From the IMG/VR virus record IMGVR_UViG_3300034104_002741, positions 1 through 40,231 of that record: DNA of 40,231 bases, one strand, 5' to 3'. The stretch comes from a virus. Numbering within the stretch: the first letter of the stretch is position 1; each line of letters opens with the position of its first letter. Position numbers and translations under genes: made by a program. The notes under the pieces were generated by a model. That model worked only from the letters and a program-made list of their open reading frames with translations. It searched no databases and was not told where the DNA came from. Below, piece by piece: positions 1-8,548 of the stretch.

Positions 1-306
1 CAAGCGCAGGAGCTGGGCCTTAACTTTGAAAAGTTGTCTGTAGAAGACAGGAAATCTGCGCGTGACATGCAAGCCGCCACGAGGTCAATTGTTCCCCCGG
101 CCTTGGCCGCAATCATCACGATTGGGTTCTTTGGCATTTTGGGCATGATGCTTTTTGGCAAGGTTGACGGCAACAACCCGACGATCTTGATGATGCTGGG
201 CAGTTTGTCCACCGCTTGGACGGGCATCATTGCTTACTACTTTGGCTCAAGCGCTGGCTCACAGGCCAAGACAGACCTTCTTTCTAAGGCTCCGGCAATC
301 AAATGA
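1..306 (+). CDS. Holin-like small membrane protein, 5'-truncated by window edge
   Basis: The frame is open from base 1 (reading QAQELGLNFEK before the first TTG at 34), so the true start lies upstream. Two hydrophobic segments are visible: one from about IVPPALAAII to MMLFG, and one from about ILMMLGSL to IAYYFGS, followed by a polar tail ending in APAIK. The ending IAYYFGSSAGSQAKT is typical of small phage membrane proteins encoded beside endolysins. Together with the M15 peptidase gene at 772 this suggests a holin that permeabilises the inner membrane. The stop TGA overlaps the next ATG (ATGA), so translation is probably coupled. The holin role is inferred from topology and context only. 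Confidence 0.6.
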   Translation, partial: QAQELGLNFEKLSVEDRKSARDMQAATRSIVPPALAAIITIGFFGILGMMLFGKVDGNNPTILMMLGSLSTAWTGIIAYYFGSSAGSQAKTDLLSKAPAIK

Positions 307-770
307 CAAACCTTGAACAACGCGCACGGGTAAACGCAAATGCCCGCGCTTGGTATCAAAGGAATTCCAAAAAAGCCTGTGAGTCAACAAAAAAATGGCG
401 AGCTGAAAACCCAGAAAAAGTTAAAGCAAATAAGACCGCTTGGCTCAAAAAACCTAAAAATAGGGTTAGCCACATTCTTGGTCAAGCAAAACAAAGAGCC
501 AATAAAAACGGCATGGAATTTTCCATTACGCTAGACGATCTTTTGCCACTTCCTGATGTATGCCCAGTGCTTGGGATCAAAATCAATTATGAAGGCAACA
601 AAGGTCAACGAGGATTTGTGAATGATTCACCTTCAATTGATAGACTCGACTCATCTCTTGGCTATGTAAAAGGCAATGTAAAAATAATTTGCTGGAGAGC
701 AAATCGCGTTAAAAGCGATGCAACCGTTGAAGAATTGCGAGCAATTTTAAATTTTATGGAAGAAAAATAA
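303..770 (+). CDS. HNH-like endonuclease, probable inserted mobile gene
   Basis: This is a 155-residue protein with a very basic, Lys/Asn-rich N-terminal half, which may bind DNA. The C-terminal half carries CPVLGIKI, then SPSIDRLDSSLGYVKGNV and WRANRVKSDATVEEL. That pattern is typical of small phage HNH endonucleases whose DRxD...GYxxGNV segment forms the beta-beta-alpha metal finger. The gene sits exactly between holin-like and endolysin genes: its ATG overlaps the upstream stop (ATGA), and the endolysin ATG follows its TAA by one base. It is visibly more A/T-rich than its neighbours, with many AAA/AAT codons, which suggests recent transfer. No catalytic activity can be shown from sequence alone. 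Confidence 0.75.
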   Translation: MTNLEQRARVNANARAWYQRNSKKACESTKKWRAENPEKVKANKTAWLKKPKNRVSHILGQAKQRANKNGMEFSITLDDLLPLPDVCPVLGIKINYEGNKGQRGFVNDSPSIDRLDSSLGYVKGNVKIICWRANRVKSDATVEELRAILNFMEEK

Positions 771-771
771 A

Positions 772-1200
772 ATGCAAGTGACTACTCATTTTTCATTGGC
801 GGAACTGACCGTTACAAATCACCGCCAGTTTGACAACACGCCAAACGAAGCCGAGACTGCCAACCTGCAACGGCTTGCCGAGTTCTTGGAGCAGGTGAAG
901 ACGGCGCTGGATGGCAAACCCATCATGGTCAACAGCGCCTTCCGGTCAAAACAAGTCAACGACAGCGTTGGCTCCAAAGACACGAGTCAGCATAGAATTG
1001 GCTGCGCGGCAGACTTACGTGTCCCCGGCATGACGCCAGACCAAGTGGTACGCGCAGTGATTGCTGCGGGTTTGCCGTTCGATCAAATCATCCGTGAGTT
1101 TGATGCTTGGACACACATCAGCGTGACAAACACGCCAGACGGAACCCCGCGCAGGCAGGCGCTTATCATTGACAAAGCAGGCACTCGACCTTTTGCCTGA
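772..1200 (+). CDS. Endolysin, peptidase M15-like (L,D- or D,D-peptidase)
   Basis: The 142-residue protein is predicted to cut peptidoglycan cross-links at the end of infection. Zinc-ligand motifs of the M15/VanY-like fold are visible: NSAFRS near residues 54-59, SQHRIGCAAD with His74 and Asp81, and WTHIS with His115. The length fits single-domain M15_3 phage endolysins. There is no signal peptide, so release would depend on a holin, and the holin-like gene lies two genes upstream. The start ATG is one base after the HNH stop. The family call is strong; the exact bond cleaved is not known. Confidence 0.85.
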   Translation: MQVTTHFSLAELTVTNHRQFDNTPNEAETANLQRLAEFLEQVKTALDGKPIMVNSAFRSKQVNDSVGSKDTSQHRIGCAADLRVPGMTPDQVVRAVIAAGLPFDQIIREFDAWTHISVTNTPDGTPRRQALIIDKAGTRPFA

Positions 1201-1218
1201 TACGTGGGAAAATGAACA

Positions 1219-3150
1219 ATGCCTCTACAAAAACTCCAGTTCAGACCCGGTGTAAACCGAGAGTCCACCACGCTCGCCAATGAGGGCGGTTGGTTTGAGA
1301 GCGACAAAGTGCGCTTTCGCTCGGGCTCAGCGGAGAAGATCGGCGGCTGGGTTGCCGATACCGGCACAACTAATTCCGCGCTAACACCACCTGCGGGTTC
1401 GTTCTGGGGCGTCTGCCGCTCTCTGTTTAACTGGATCACGCTGTCTAGCTACAACCTGCTAGGCGTTGGCACAAACCTCAAGTTCTATATTCAGAACAGC
1501 ACGGGCGGCACCTTCCACGACGTCACTCCTATCCGCAGCACCACTTCTGCCGGGGATGTAACTTTTGCAGCCGTGAATGGTTCAACCACCCTAACGGTTA
1601 CCGACGCCGCGCACGGAGCGCAAGCTGGAGACTTTGTTACATACAGCGGCGCGGCCAGCCTCGGCGGGGCAATTACCGCTACCGTGCTTAATAAAGAGTA
1701 TCAAGTAGTGGCCGTCACCAGCAACAACGTCTACACAATCACCTCTACCGTTGCAGCAAACGCTTCGGATGTTGGTAATGGCGGCGGTTCTACCGTTGGT
1801 GCATACCAAATTACAACCGGCTCCGCCACATCTACAGTCAGTGTGGGCTGGGGCGCTGGCGGCTGGGGTGGCATTACCACTGGGTACTCAAGCACGGGCT
1901 GGGGTTCACCTGCACCCGCTGGTGTCGGTTTTGGCTCTCAACTTCGTCTGTGGAGTCAAGCCAATTTTGGTGAGGATTTAATTTTTAATCCCCGTGGCGG
2001 TGGGCTTTATCTTTGGGAGGTTAACGCCAACCCAAACATTTTTGACCGTGGCACTCTGCTTACTACCGGGGACACCCCAGATTTCTGCAACATAGTTATG
2101 GTGTCGGACGCCTCACGCTTTGTCATTGGTTTTGGGGTAAACGACTACGGCTCTGTCGTACAGAACCCTATGCTGATACGCTGGTCAGACCAAGAAGATT
2201 ACACACAATGGACACCTGCTATTACCAATCAAGCTGGCAGCTTTACACTTAGTGACGGTTCGCAGATTGTTACTGCCATGCAGGCTCGGCAAGAGATTCT
2301 GGTCTGGACAGACTCCGCGCTGTATTCCATGCAGTATTTGGGTGCTCCCTACGTCTGGGGGTTCCAGATTCTTGCCGACAATATATCTATTGCTAGCCAG
2401 AACGCAGTGGCTACGGCTAACAACGTGACTTACTGGATGGGGGTGGACAAGTTCTACATGTACTCCGGTCGCGTTGAAACGCTGCCCTGCACGTTGCGCT
2501 CCTATGTTTACAACGACATCAACATAGCGCAGGCGTCTCAGTTCTTTGCTGGAACAAACGAGGGGTTTAATGAGATTTGGTGGTACTACTGCTCGGCTAG
2601 CTCCGACACAATTGACAAGTATGTGGTGTACAACTACCTTGAGCGTGTCTGGTACTACGGTACGTTAAACCGCACGGCTTGGCTGGACAGCCCCCTGCGC
2701 GTGGAGCCTATGGCGACCACCTATGGCAATCAGCTTGTGTACCACGAGACTGGCGTGGATGACGGCACGACCAACCCACCTTCGCCTATTACGTGTTTTG
2801 TGCAGTCTTCGGACTTTGACATCGGTGACGGGCACAACTTTGGCTTTGTCTGGAGGCTCATTCCTGACGTGACCTTTGACGGCTCCACGGTTAACGCCCC
2901 TGCGCTGGACTTCACAGTTCGGCCTCGGCAGTTCCCCGGTTCCAACTACGGCAACTCAAACAATCCCGAAGTAGTGAGTACCGTGAGCTACGCCGGACAA
3001 CGTACGTACAACGTACAGCAGTTTACTGAGCAGGTCTATGTCAGGATTCGCGGGCGTCAGATGGCGTTTAAAGTTGGCTCTGACACGCTTGGTACGGCTT
3101 GGCAGCTTGGTGTTCCCCGTATTGAAGTCCGACCAGACGGCAGAAGGTAA
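1219..3150 (+). CDS. Virion structural protein, tail/DNA-stabilisation type
   Basis: The 643-residue protein begins LQFRPGVNRESTTLANEGGW followed by FESDKVRFRSG. I recognise this opening from podovirus-like tail or head-completion proteins. The body is beta-rich, with many Ser/Thr/Gly residues and a Trp/Gly-rich loop (SVGWGAGGWGG, STGWGSP) near the first third. There is no enzyme motif. It is the first of a run of late virion genes (1219-16075) with gaps of 0-34 bases. A role as a tail tube or packaged-DNA stabilisation protein is likely by analogy, but the precise position in the virion is inference. The ATG at 1219 follows GTGGGAAAATGAACA, a weak ribosome binding site. Confidence 0.65.
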   Translation: MPLQKLQFRPGVNRESTTLANEGGWFESDKVRFRSGSAEKIGGWVADTGTTNSALTPPAGSFWGVCRSLFNWITLSSYNLLGVGTNLKFYIQNSTGGTFHDVTPIRSTTSAGDVTFAAVNGSTTLTVTDAAHGAQAGDFVTYSGAASLGGAITATVLNKEYQVVAVTSNNVYTITSTVAANASDVGNGGGSTVGAYQITTGSATSTVSVGWGAGGWGGITTGYSSTGWGSPAPAGVGFGSQLRLWSQANFGEDLIFNPRGGGLYLWEVNANPNIFDRGTLLTTGDTPDFCNIVMVSDASRFVIGFGVNDYGSVVQNPMLIRWSDQEDYTQWTPAITNQAGSFTLSDGSQIVTAMQARQEILVWTDSALYSMQYLGAPYVWGFQILADNISIASQNAVATANNVTYWMGVDKFYMYSGRVETLPCTLRSYVYNDINIAQASQFFAGTNEGFNEIWWYYCSASSDTIDKYVVYNYLERVWYYGTLNRTAWLDSPLRVEPMATTYGNQLVYHETGVDDGTTNPPSPITCFVQSSDFDIGDGHNFGFVWRLIPDVTFDGSTVNAPALDFTVRPRQFPGSNYGNSNNPEVVSTVSYAGQRTYNVQQFTEQVYVRIRGRQMAFKVGSDTLGTAWQLGVPRIEVRPDGRR

Positions 3151-3152
3151 GC

Positions 3153-3425
3153 ATGAGCAACCCTTTAGTCCGCGCCCCGCGCCTACCGACTGCCCCGGTT
3201 GAGTACGATGCTCAATTTATGGCGGCGTTGCTTAGCGCTTTACGTCTGTACTTTAACCAGTTGGATAACCCCGGAGACATAGCTGGGGCCGCGTTAAACT
3301 TAAACCTTGACACGCTTCCAACTGACGCCGATCTCGCTACTTTAAGGCTTGGCGATGTGTACAGAGACACGCAGGATGGTGTACAGGATACGAGTCAAAT
3401 GCTTCGCATAAAGACATCATCATGA
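3153..3425 (+). CDS. Small virion-associated protein, unknown function
   Basis: The 90-residue protein has no recognisable domain. It reads LVRAPRLPTAPVEYDAQFM at the N-terminus, then a predicted helix (AALLSALRLYFNQLD) and an acidic, Thr/Asp-rich C-terminal half. Similar short proteins often sit between tail genes in podovirus-like genomes. The start is two bases after the previous stop and is preceded by AAGGTAAGC. Close packing with structural genes on both sides suggests a minor virion or assembly protein, but no function can be assigned. Confidence 0.6.
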   Translation: MSNPLVRAPRLPTAPVEYDAQFMAALLSALRLYFNQLDNPGDIAGAALNLNLDTLPTDADLATLRLGDVYRDTQDGVQDTSQMLRIKTSS

Positions 3426-3459
3426 TAAACTCGACCCACCCCCGATTTCAGAGGCAACC

Positions 3460-5268
3460 ATGAATCAAACCGCACAGGGACTTGCTGCGCTTGGCCGAGG
3501 CCCGGACACTCAACTCGTCCACATGGCCCCGAGCGAAATTAATAGCCTCCAGCAACTGGCTATGGCGCATGGCGGGTCTCTCACTATTAACCCAGAAACA
3601 GGTCTGCCAGAGGCGGGCTTTTTGTCGTCCATCCTGCCTATGGTGCTAGGTGCCGGGGCCATGATGATTCCCGGCTTGCAAGGTTTTGGCGCTGCTGGCA
3701 TCGCCGCAGGTATCGGTGGTCTGCAAGCACTGCGTACGGGTAGCTTGAAAAAAGGTCTGATGGCCGGTCTTGGTGCTTATGGTGGTGCCGGTTTGGCAGG
3801 TGGCTTAACGGCTGCTGGCGCAGCCTCTGGGGCGGGCGCGGCTGGCGCGGGGACGCCTGAGATATTGGGTGGCTTAGGGGCACAACCTGCAACATTTTCC
3901 GGAAACCTTGCTCAAGCAGGTCAGGGTCTTACGGCGCTACCTACTTCAGAGGCGGCGCGAACCGCGTTTATGGGTAACGCAGCTTTAAAGGGCTCAGGTG
4001 TTGGTGGAGCCAAAGGTTTAATGCAGTACGGACTCGCGGCGGCATCCCCGATGCTGATGGAGACAACCACCAAACAGCCAGAGATAAAGACTGACAAAGA
4101 TATGGGTCAGCGGTATAGGTTTGACGCCGGAGCACTGACGCCCACACCTGTTGCTGACACCCCCGGGTATAACAATCAAGGCTTAAACTTTGGCAAAGAA
4201 CGGCAGTATTTCAACCCAATGTACAGGCCAATTGACAACGATGCCGCTAGAAAACTGTACGGTTTTGCTTCTGGTGGGCCCGTTGAAGACATGTCAAACG
4301 CCAACTCAATCGGCATGAACACAGGCTATCCACAGGCAGATATTCGCACAGGTGCGTACGCAACTCCGTACCAGCAGCCAATCAGCCGCAATGTAGTGAG
4401 CGGTGCTCAAGGTGCTGCCGTCAACCCCTACACGGGTCAAGCACAGTTTGCCGAAGGCGGTGCGGTTGATAGCTACACATACGACCCTACTACGCAAATG
4501 TACGTCAAGAAAAGCGGCGAGGGAGCCACAGTGGTTTCGCCTACCGGCGGTATTTCTGGTGCCAGTGGTTCAAGCGGAAGCGGCATTCCAAGTGGGCCAC
4601 CCCCTACTACCACACCCGAAGAATTTGCAGCGCAAAGTGAGCGTAATCAGAAGATCAACGACTTCTTGACAAACATATCAGCAGTGCTTAGCCCCGGCGC
4701 CACGATTGCTCGCGGCCTTTTGGATACGCCTTTTGCGGGCGGAATTGCAAACGCTTTTGGCGGAAGACAAGACCCCTCACTTGCAACCGTGGAAAATATG
4801 GGAACGTATGCTGTAGGTCCCGCCATGCAGTCAATGCAAGATGCGTACAACGCGGATATGTCGGCAGCACAAAGCGGCGTAAGTGGCGCCAACAGTCCGG
4901 GAGCAGATGCAGCCTCAGCAGCCAACGCAGGTGAAAATCTAGCTAAAGGCGGCATAGCTGCTCTAGCCCAAGGCGGCATCTCCAATCTCGGGGACTACTC
5001 CGATGGCGGCAGACTTCTGCGCGGCCCCGGCGATGGCATCTCTGACTCTATCCCCGCAGTGATTGGCAAGAAGCGCCCAGCGCGGCTCGCCGACGGAGAA
5101 TTTGTGGTTCCCGCACGGATTGTGTCTGAGCTAGGTAATGGCTCGACTGAGGCCGGTGCCCGTAAACTGTACGCCATGATGGACAGGGTTCAAAAAGCTC
5201 GTAAGAAGACAGTGGGTAAAGGCAAAGTAGCAGCTAACAGCCGTTCGGCTAAGTACCTACCTGCATGA
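3460..5268 (+). CDS. Tail or DNA-ejection structural protein, Gly/Ala-rich
   Basis: The 602-residue protein has a strongly hydrophobic Gly/Ala-rich region at about residues 50-130 (LPMVLGAGAMMIPGLQGFGA and following), suited to membrane insertion. Low-complexity Gly/Ser/Pro stretches lie in the middle. The C-terminal part contains FASGGPVEDM, AEGGAVD, GGIAALAQGGI and IPAVIGKKRPARLADGEFVV. These GG-x-V and DGEFV motifs recur in phage tail and ejection proteins. It shares the AxGG motif style with the 951-residue protein at 5690. The start follows AGAGGCAACC. Its role in DNA delivery across the envelope is inferred from composition and position. Confidence 0.6.
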   Translation: MNQTAQGLAALGRGPDTQLVHMAPSEINSLQQLAMAHGGSLTINPETGLPEAGFLSSILPMVLGAGAMMIPGLQGFGAAGIAAGIGGLQALRTGSLKKGLMAGLGAYGGAGLAGGLTAAGAASGAGAAGAGTPEILGGLGAQPATFSGNLAQAGQGLTALPTSEAARTAFMGNAALKGSGVGGAKGLMQYGLAAASPMLMETTTKQPEIKTDKDMGQRYRFDAGALTPTPVADTPGYNNQGLNFGKERQYFNPMYRPIDNDAARKLYGFASGGPVEDMSNANSIGMNTGYPQADIRTGAYATPYQQPISRNVVSGAQGAAVNPYTGQAQFAEGGAVDSYTYDPTTQMYVKKSGEGATVVSPTGGISGASGSSGSGIPSGPPPTTTPEEFAAQSERNQKINDFLTNISAVLSPGATIARGLLDTPFAGGIANAFGGRQDPSLATVENMGTYAVGPAMQSMQDAYNADMSAAQSGVSGANSPGADAASAANAGENLAKGGIAALAQGGISNLGDYSDGGRLLRGPGDGISDSIPAVIGKKRPARLADGEFVVPARIVSELGNGSTEAGARKLYAMMDRVQKARKKTVGKGKVAANSRSAKYLPA

Positions 5269-5693
5269 ACATGTTTCTAGTCCCGATGGGACAGGTGTAT
5301 GCAACGCTACCTGCGCTGATGCCCCACTTAGAAACTTCGGCAGAATGGACAAAAGGCCGCGCCGGGGTTGATGATCTTGTAAGGTTTATCGTCAACGGTC
5401 AGATGCAGTTATGGGTGGTTGTAGACGAGGACAAAATCCTTGGTCACACCATCACGGAGATTAAGCAGTACCCACAGTGCAAGATGCTGGTTGTCCAGTA
5501 CTGCGCTATGGAGCCGGGGACTTTGGAGAAGGTAGAAGATCACATGCAGGACTTGGCCGCAAGATTCGCCAAGGATGCAGGTTGCACTGGGATTGAATTT
5601 ATTGGGCGTCCGGGATGGCGCAACACGGCAAATAAGTACGGGTACACAACGCAGAGCGTAACGTACCAGAAGTTTTTTAAGGATGAGCTATGA
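5265..5693 (+). CDS. GNAT-like protein encoded among tail genes
   Basis: The 142-residue protein has an alternating beta/alpha pattern like the GNAT N-acetyltransferase fold: LWVVVDEDKILGHTITEI, then MLVVQYCAMEPG, a long helix (EKVEDHMQDLAARFAKDAGC), and IEFIGRPGWRNTANKYGY. The last segment matches the usual end of small phage GNAT-like proteins. No clear acetyl-CoA loop (R/Q-x-x-G-x-G/A) is visible, so it may be non-catalytic. It is coupled on both sides by ATGA overlaps (5265 and 5690), placing it firmly in the virion operon. An alternative start at 5271 is possible. Confidence 0.55.
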   Translation: MNMFLVPMGQVYATLPALMPHLETSAEWTKGRAGVDDLVRFIVNGQMQLWVVVDEDKILGHTITEIKQYPQCKMLVVQYCAMEPGTLEKVEDHMQDLAARFAKDAGCTGIEFIGRPGWRNTANKYGYTTQSVTYQKFFKDEL

Positions 5694-8545
5694 GCTATTC
5701 ACGTCGGCAACTTTACGCATTTGGCGAACCACTGGGCGATTCCGTCACTCGCAAAGAGGGTGGCCGGGTTGTTTACGGTGACGGCGGTGGTGGCGGCAGT
5801 CCATCTCAAACACAGACTCAAATTTCTGAACTTCCAGATTGGGCCAAAGGCTACGCTAAAGACACGCTGGCCAAAACCGGTGCTCTGACAGACATAAGCC
5901 AGAATCCATATCAGGCTTACGGGGGCAACCGTATCGCGGGCTTCAGCCCTTTGCAGCAGCAAGCTCAACAGCAAGCCGCCAATATGCAGACATCTGGTGC
6001 TACTGGCTTCGGTACTCAACTCGCTGGCGCAGCGGGCTTGGGCGCTCTTGGTGCTCGTTATGACCCAACACAGTTCCAAGCAGACCAGTTTGGTGGGGAC
6101 TCTGCTCAGCAGTACATGTCTCCGTACATGCAGAACGTCGTTGATATCCAGCAGCGTGAGGCTCAGCGCCAAGGCGACATTGCCGGTACACAGCTGGCCA
6201 GCCAAGCAACCAAGTCCGGTGCTTTTGGTGGTGGTCGTCAGGCCATCATGCAGGCCGAGGCAGCAAGAAATCTTGCCCAACAAAAGGGTGATATTCAGGC
6301 TCGGGGTCTTCAGTCTTCGTATGAGCAGGCGCAAAATCAATTTAACGCCGATCAAGCTCGCCGTATGCAAGCGCAGCAGCTTGCAGAGCAGTCCAAACAA
6401 TACGGCGCGGGCTACGGCATGCAGGGTCTCCAGACTGCGTTGCAGGGTGCTGGTCAACTTGGCACGCTCGGCGGGCAGGAATTTGCTCAAGGCATGGACA
6501 TCAACAAGCTGCAAAATGCTTATGGTGGTCAGCAGCAGGCGTTGCAGCAACAGGGTCTGTCGCAAGCCTATCAAGACTTCCAGAACCAGCAGAACTATCC
6601 GTACAAACAGTTGGGCTTCATGTCCGACATGATCCGTGGTTTGCCGCTTGGCCAGCAGACCACCAGACAAGTGTACGAGCCCGAGCCCGGCTTGGGTTCG
6701 CAACTCTTAGGCGCAGGCACTGCTGCTTATGGCTTGTCCAAGTTTATGGCCGAGGGTGGTATCACGGGCGACGCGAACGTGTCCAACATCCTGAGCAAAT
6801 TGAGCGACGCCCAGCTGGAGCAGGCCAAGCAGTCTGCTATGGAGCGCGAAGACATAAATCAAGTCAACATGATTGTGGCTGAGCAGCAAGAGCGAGCACA
6901 GACACGTAGCGGCATCTCCGCCGCTGCACCCGGGCAAGGTGGTATCGCCAGTGCAGCTTCTGACGAAATGATGGACCGCATGCTACCGACTGAAGCAAGC
7001 ATGGCCCGTGGCGGCATCGTGGCGTTTGCCGGTGGTGGTGCACCCGATATTACGACCATGACCCCAGCAGAAGCTAAAGAGTACGCTCAGCGACTGTTGC
7101 AACGACGTAACGCTACGGAGGCATTTTCAGGAGCGGCTCCAGAAACCTCATCGTCTTCAAAGACCCCAGCGGGCCGTAGCTACACTAGCGGTCTAAGAGG
7201 TGCCGCGCTAAAAGGTGCTGGCCCACTTGCGCTGTTGGCCACTCAACTGTTTGGTATCTCTGATCAAGAGAAGCAAACACTGGCTAAAAACGACCCCGAG
7301 TACGCAGCGGAGCTAGAAGCCGAGGCTGAAAGAGAACGTGCAAAATCAGCCAAAACTGAAGTAGCCCCGGCTCCAAAAGGTGGGGGCTTGGCAGACACCC
7401 CCGAAGCTAAACAGCCAGCGGTCATGCCACCCGATATTGGTGCCAGACGCGAGAGGCCAGCAGCGGCTACAGCAGGCGCACCCACAGGTGGCAGAGACCT
7501 CATGCAGCTGTATGAGGATACCCTTAACCGGGTGAAAAAGTCAGATAAGGGTGACCCGTACGCAGCGCAGACCAAAGAGATAGGCGATTTACTCATCAAG
7601 CAAACAGAAGACGATAAAGCAGCAATTTTGGAAAATCAGGCTAAGTCCGCTAAGGTTTATGACGAGCGCGACAAACGCCTTGTTGCGCGGAAAGCCGACA
7701 TCGCCAAGCGCGAAGACAAGAATCTTGGTCTAGCTCTTTTTGCGGGGGGTATGACCGCTTTCTCTACACCCGGCAGTTTTGCTAAAGCAATCGGTAAAGG
7801 CGCACTTGTAGGCACTGAGAAATTTGCTTCGGGTTTTGAGAAAATTCAAACCGCCAAAGACCTTCTTGACAAGGCAATGGATGACCTTGAGGATTTGCGC
7901 CTAAACCGCAGCGATATGTCTGCCAAAGAAATACGATTAGCCAACAGCAACATATCCGCTGCTAAGATAAAAGCCAAAGAGCTCACGATTGCGGGCCTCA
8001 AAGAAGCTGGTGCTAAGACTGACGCAAAAGCCAAAACAATTTACGACGCTACGATTAGGCAAGATGCGGCTCGTGAAGCTAGCGCCGCTGCTGATCGCCG
8101 TGCTGATATTGCAGCAAACAGGCTGGACGCGACAGAGCGTTCAATGAAAGAACTTGGAGATATTGGCTCTGGCAAAGCTTCGTATATGGGCAAAACTGGC
8201 GCAGCGGGTGTGCAGGCGTACAGAGAAAACCGGGCCGCAGCCCTTGGCGCTCGTTACGAAGGCCCGAAAAAGGCAGCTGCATACAGCCCGGGCGATAAAA
8301 AACTTCATGAAAGTTTAGGGGAACAAATAGCTATGCAGGTGCAACAGGGGGGCACTGACGCAGCAAGTGTGGCTAGGTTAAACCGCTTGCGGGCTGAGAA
8401 AGACGCTATTGAGCGAAAGTACGCCGGGGCTGCTTCAGGGAGCAAATTACCTACGTCTGTTTCTGTGGGTGAGCAAACTTATGCGCGACCTGCTAACTTT
8501 ACTGATGCACAATGGAGTGAATACGTACAATCCGTAGGAGCCTAA
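5690..8545 (+). CDS. Large Gln-rich virion protein, probable DNA-ejection component
   Basis: The 951-residue protein has a Gln-rich N-terminal half with the recognisable phrase IAGFSPLQQQAQQQAANMQ, then long Ala/Gln helices (YMSPYMQNVVDIQQREAQRQ and following). This half ends at YEPEPGLGSQLLGAGTAAYG. The middle repeats the motif ARGGIVAFAGGG seen in related tail proteins. The C-terminal half is Lys/Glu/Ala-rich and probably coiled coil (about residues 640-870). There is no enzyme motif. Gln/Ala-rich helical virion proteins of this type are commonly ejected with DNA or form the tail hub. The start overlaps the previous stop as ATGA. Confidence 0.65.
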   Translation: MSYSRRQLYAFGEPLGDSVTRKEGGRVVYGDGGGGGSPSQTQTQISELPDWAKGYAKDTLAKTGALTDISQNPYQAYGGNRIAGFSPLQQQAQQQAANMQTSGATGFGTQLAGAAGLGALGARYDPTQFQADQFGGDSAQQYMSPYMQNVVDIQQREAQRQGDIAGTQLASQATKSGAFGGGRQAIMQAEAARNLAQQKGDIQARGLQSSYEQAQNQFNADQARRMQAQQLAEQSKQYGAGYGMQGLQTALQGAGQLGTLGGQEFAQGMDINKLQNAYGGQQQALQQQGLSQAYQDFQNQQNYPYKQLGFMSDMIRGLPLGQQTTRQVYEPEPGLGSQLLGAGTAAYGLSKFMAEGGITGDANVSNILSKLSDAQLEQAKQSAMEREDINQVNMIVAEQQERAQTRSGISAAAPGQGGIASAASDEMMDRMLPTEASMARGGIVAFAGGGAPDITTMTPAEAKEYAQRLLQRRNATEAFSGAAPETSSSSKTPAGRSYTSGLRGAALKGAGPLALLATQLFGISDQEKQTLAKNDPEYAAELEAEAERERAKSAKTEVAPAPKGGGLADTPEAKQPAVMPPDIGARRERPAAATAGAPTGGRDLMQLYEDTLNRVKKSDKGDPYAAQTKEIGDLLIKQTEDDKAAILENQAKSAKVYDERDKRLVARKADIAKREDKNLGLALFAGGMTAFSTPGSFAKAIGKGALVGTEKFASGFEKIQTAKDLLDKAMDDLEDLRLNRSDMSAKEIRLANSNISAAKIKAKELTIAGLKEAGAKTDAKAKTIYDATIRQDAAREASAAADRRADIAANRLDATERSMKELGDIGSGKASYMGKTGAAGVQAYRENRAAALGARYEGPKKAAAYSPGDKKLHESLGEQIAMQVQQGGTDAASVARLNRLRAEKDAIERKYAGAASGSKLPTSVSVGEQTYARPANFTDAQWSEYVQSVGA

Positions 8546-8548
8546 ATA

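Noticed and set aside
5699-6703. 334-residue open frame on the minus strand
   Set aside because: It lies wholly opposite the Gln-rich virion protein, is Leu/Arg/Ser-rich without domains, and has no ribosome binding site; it is an antisense shadow.
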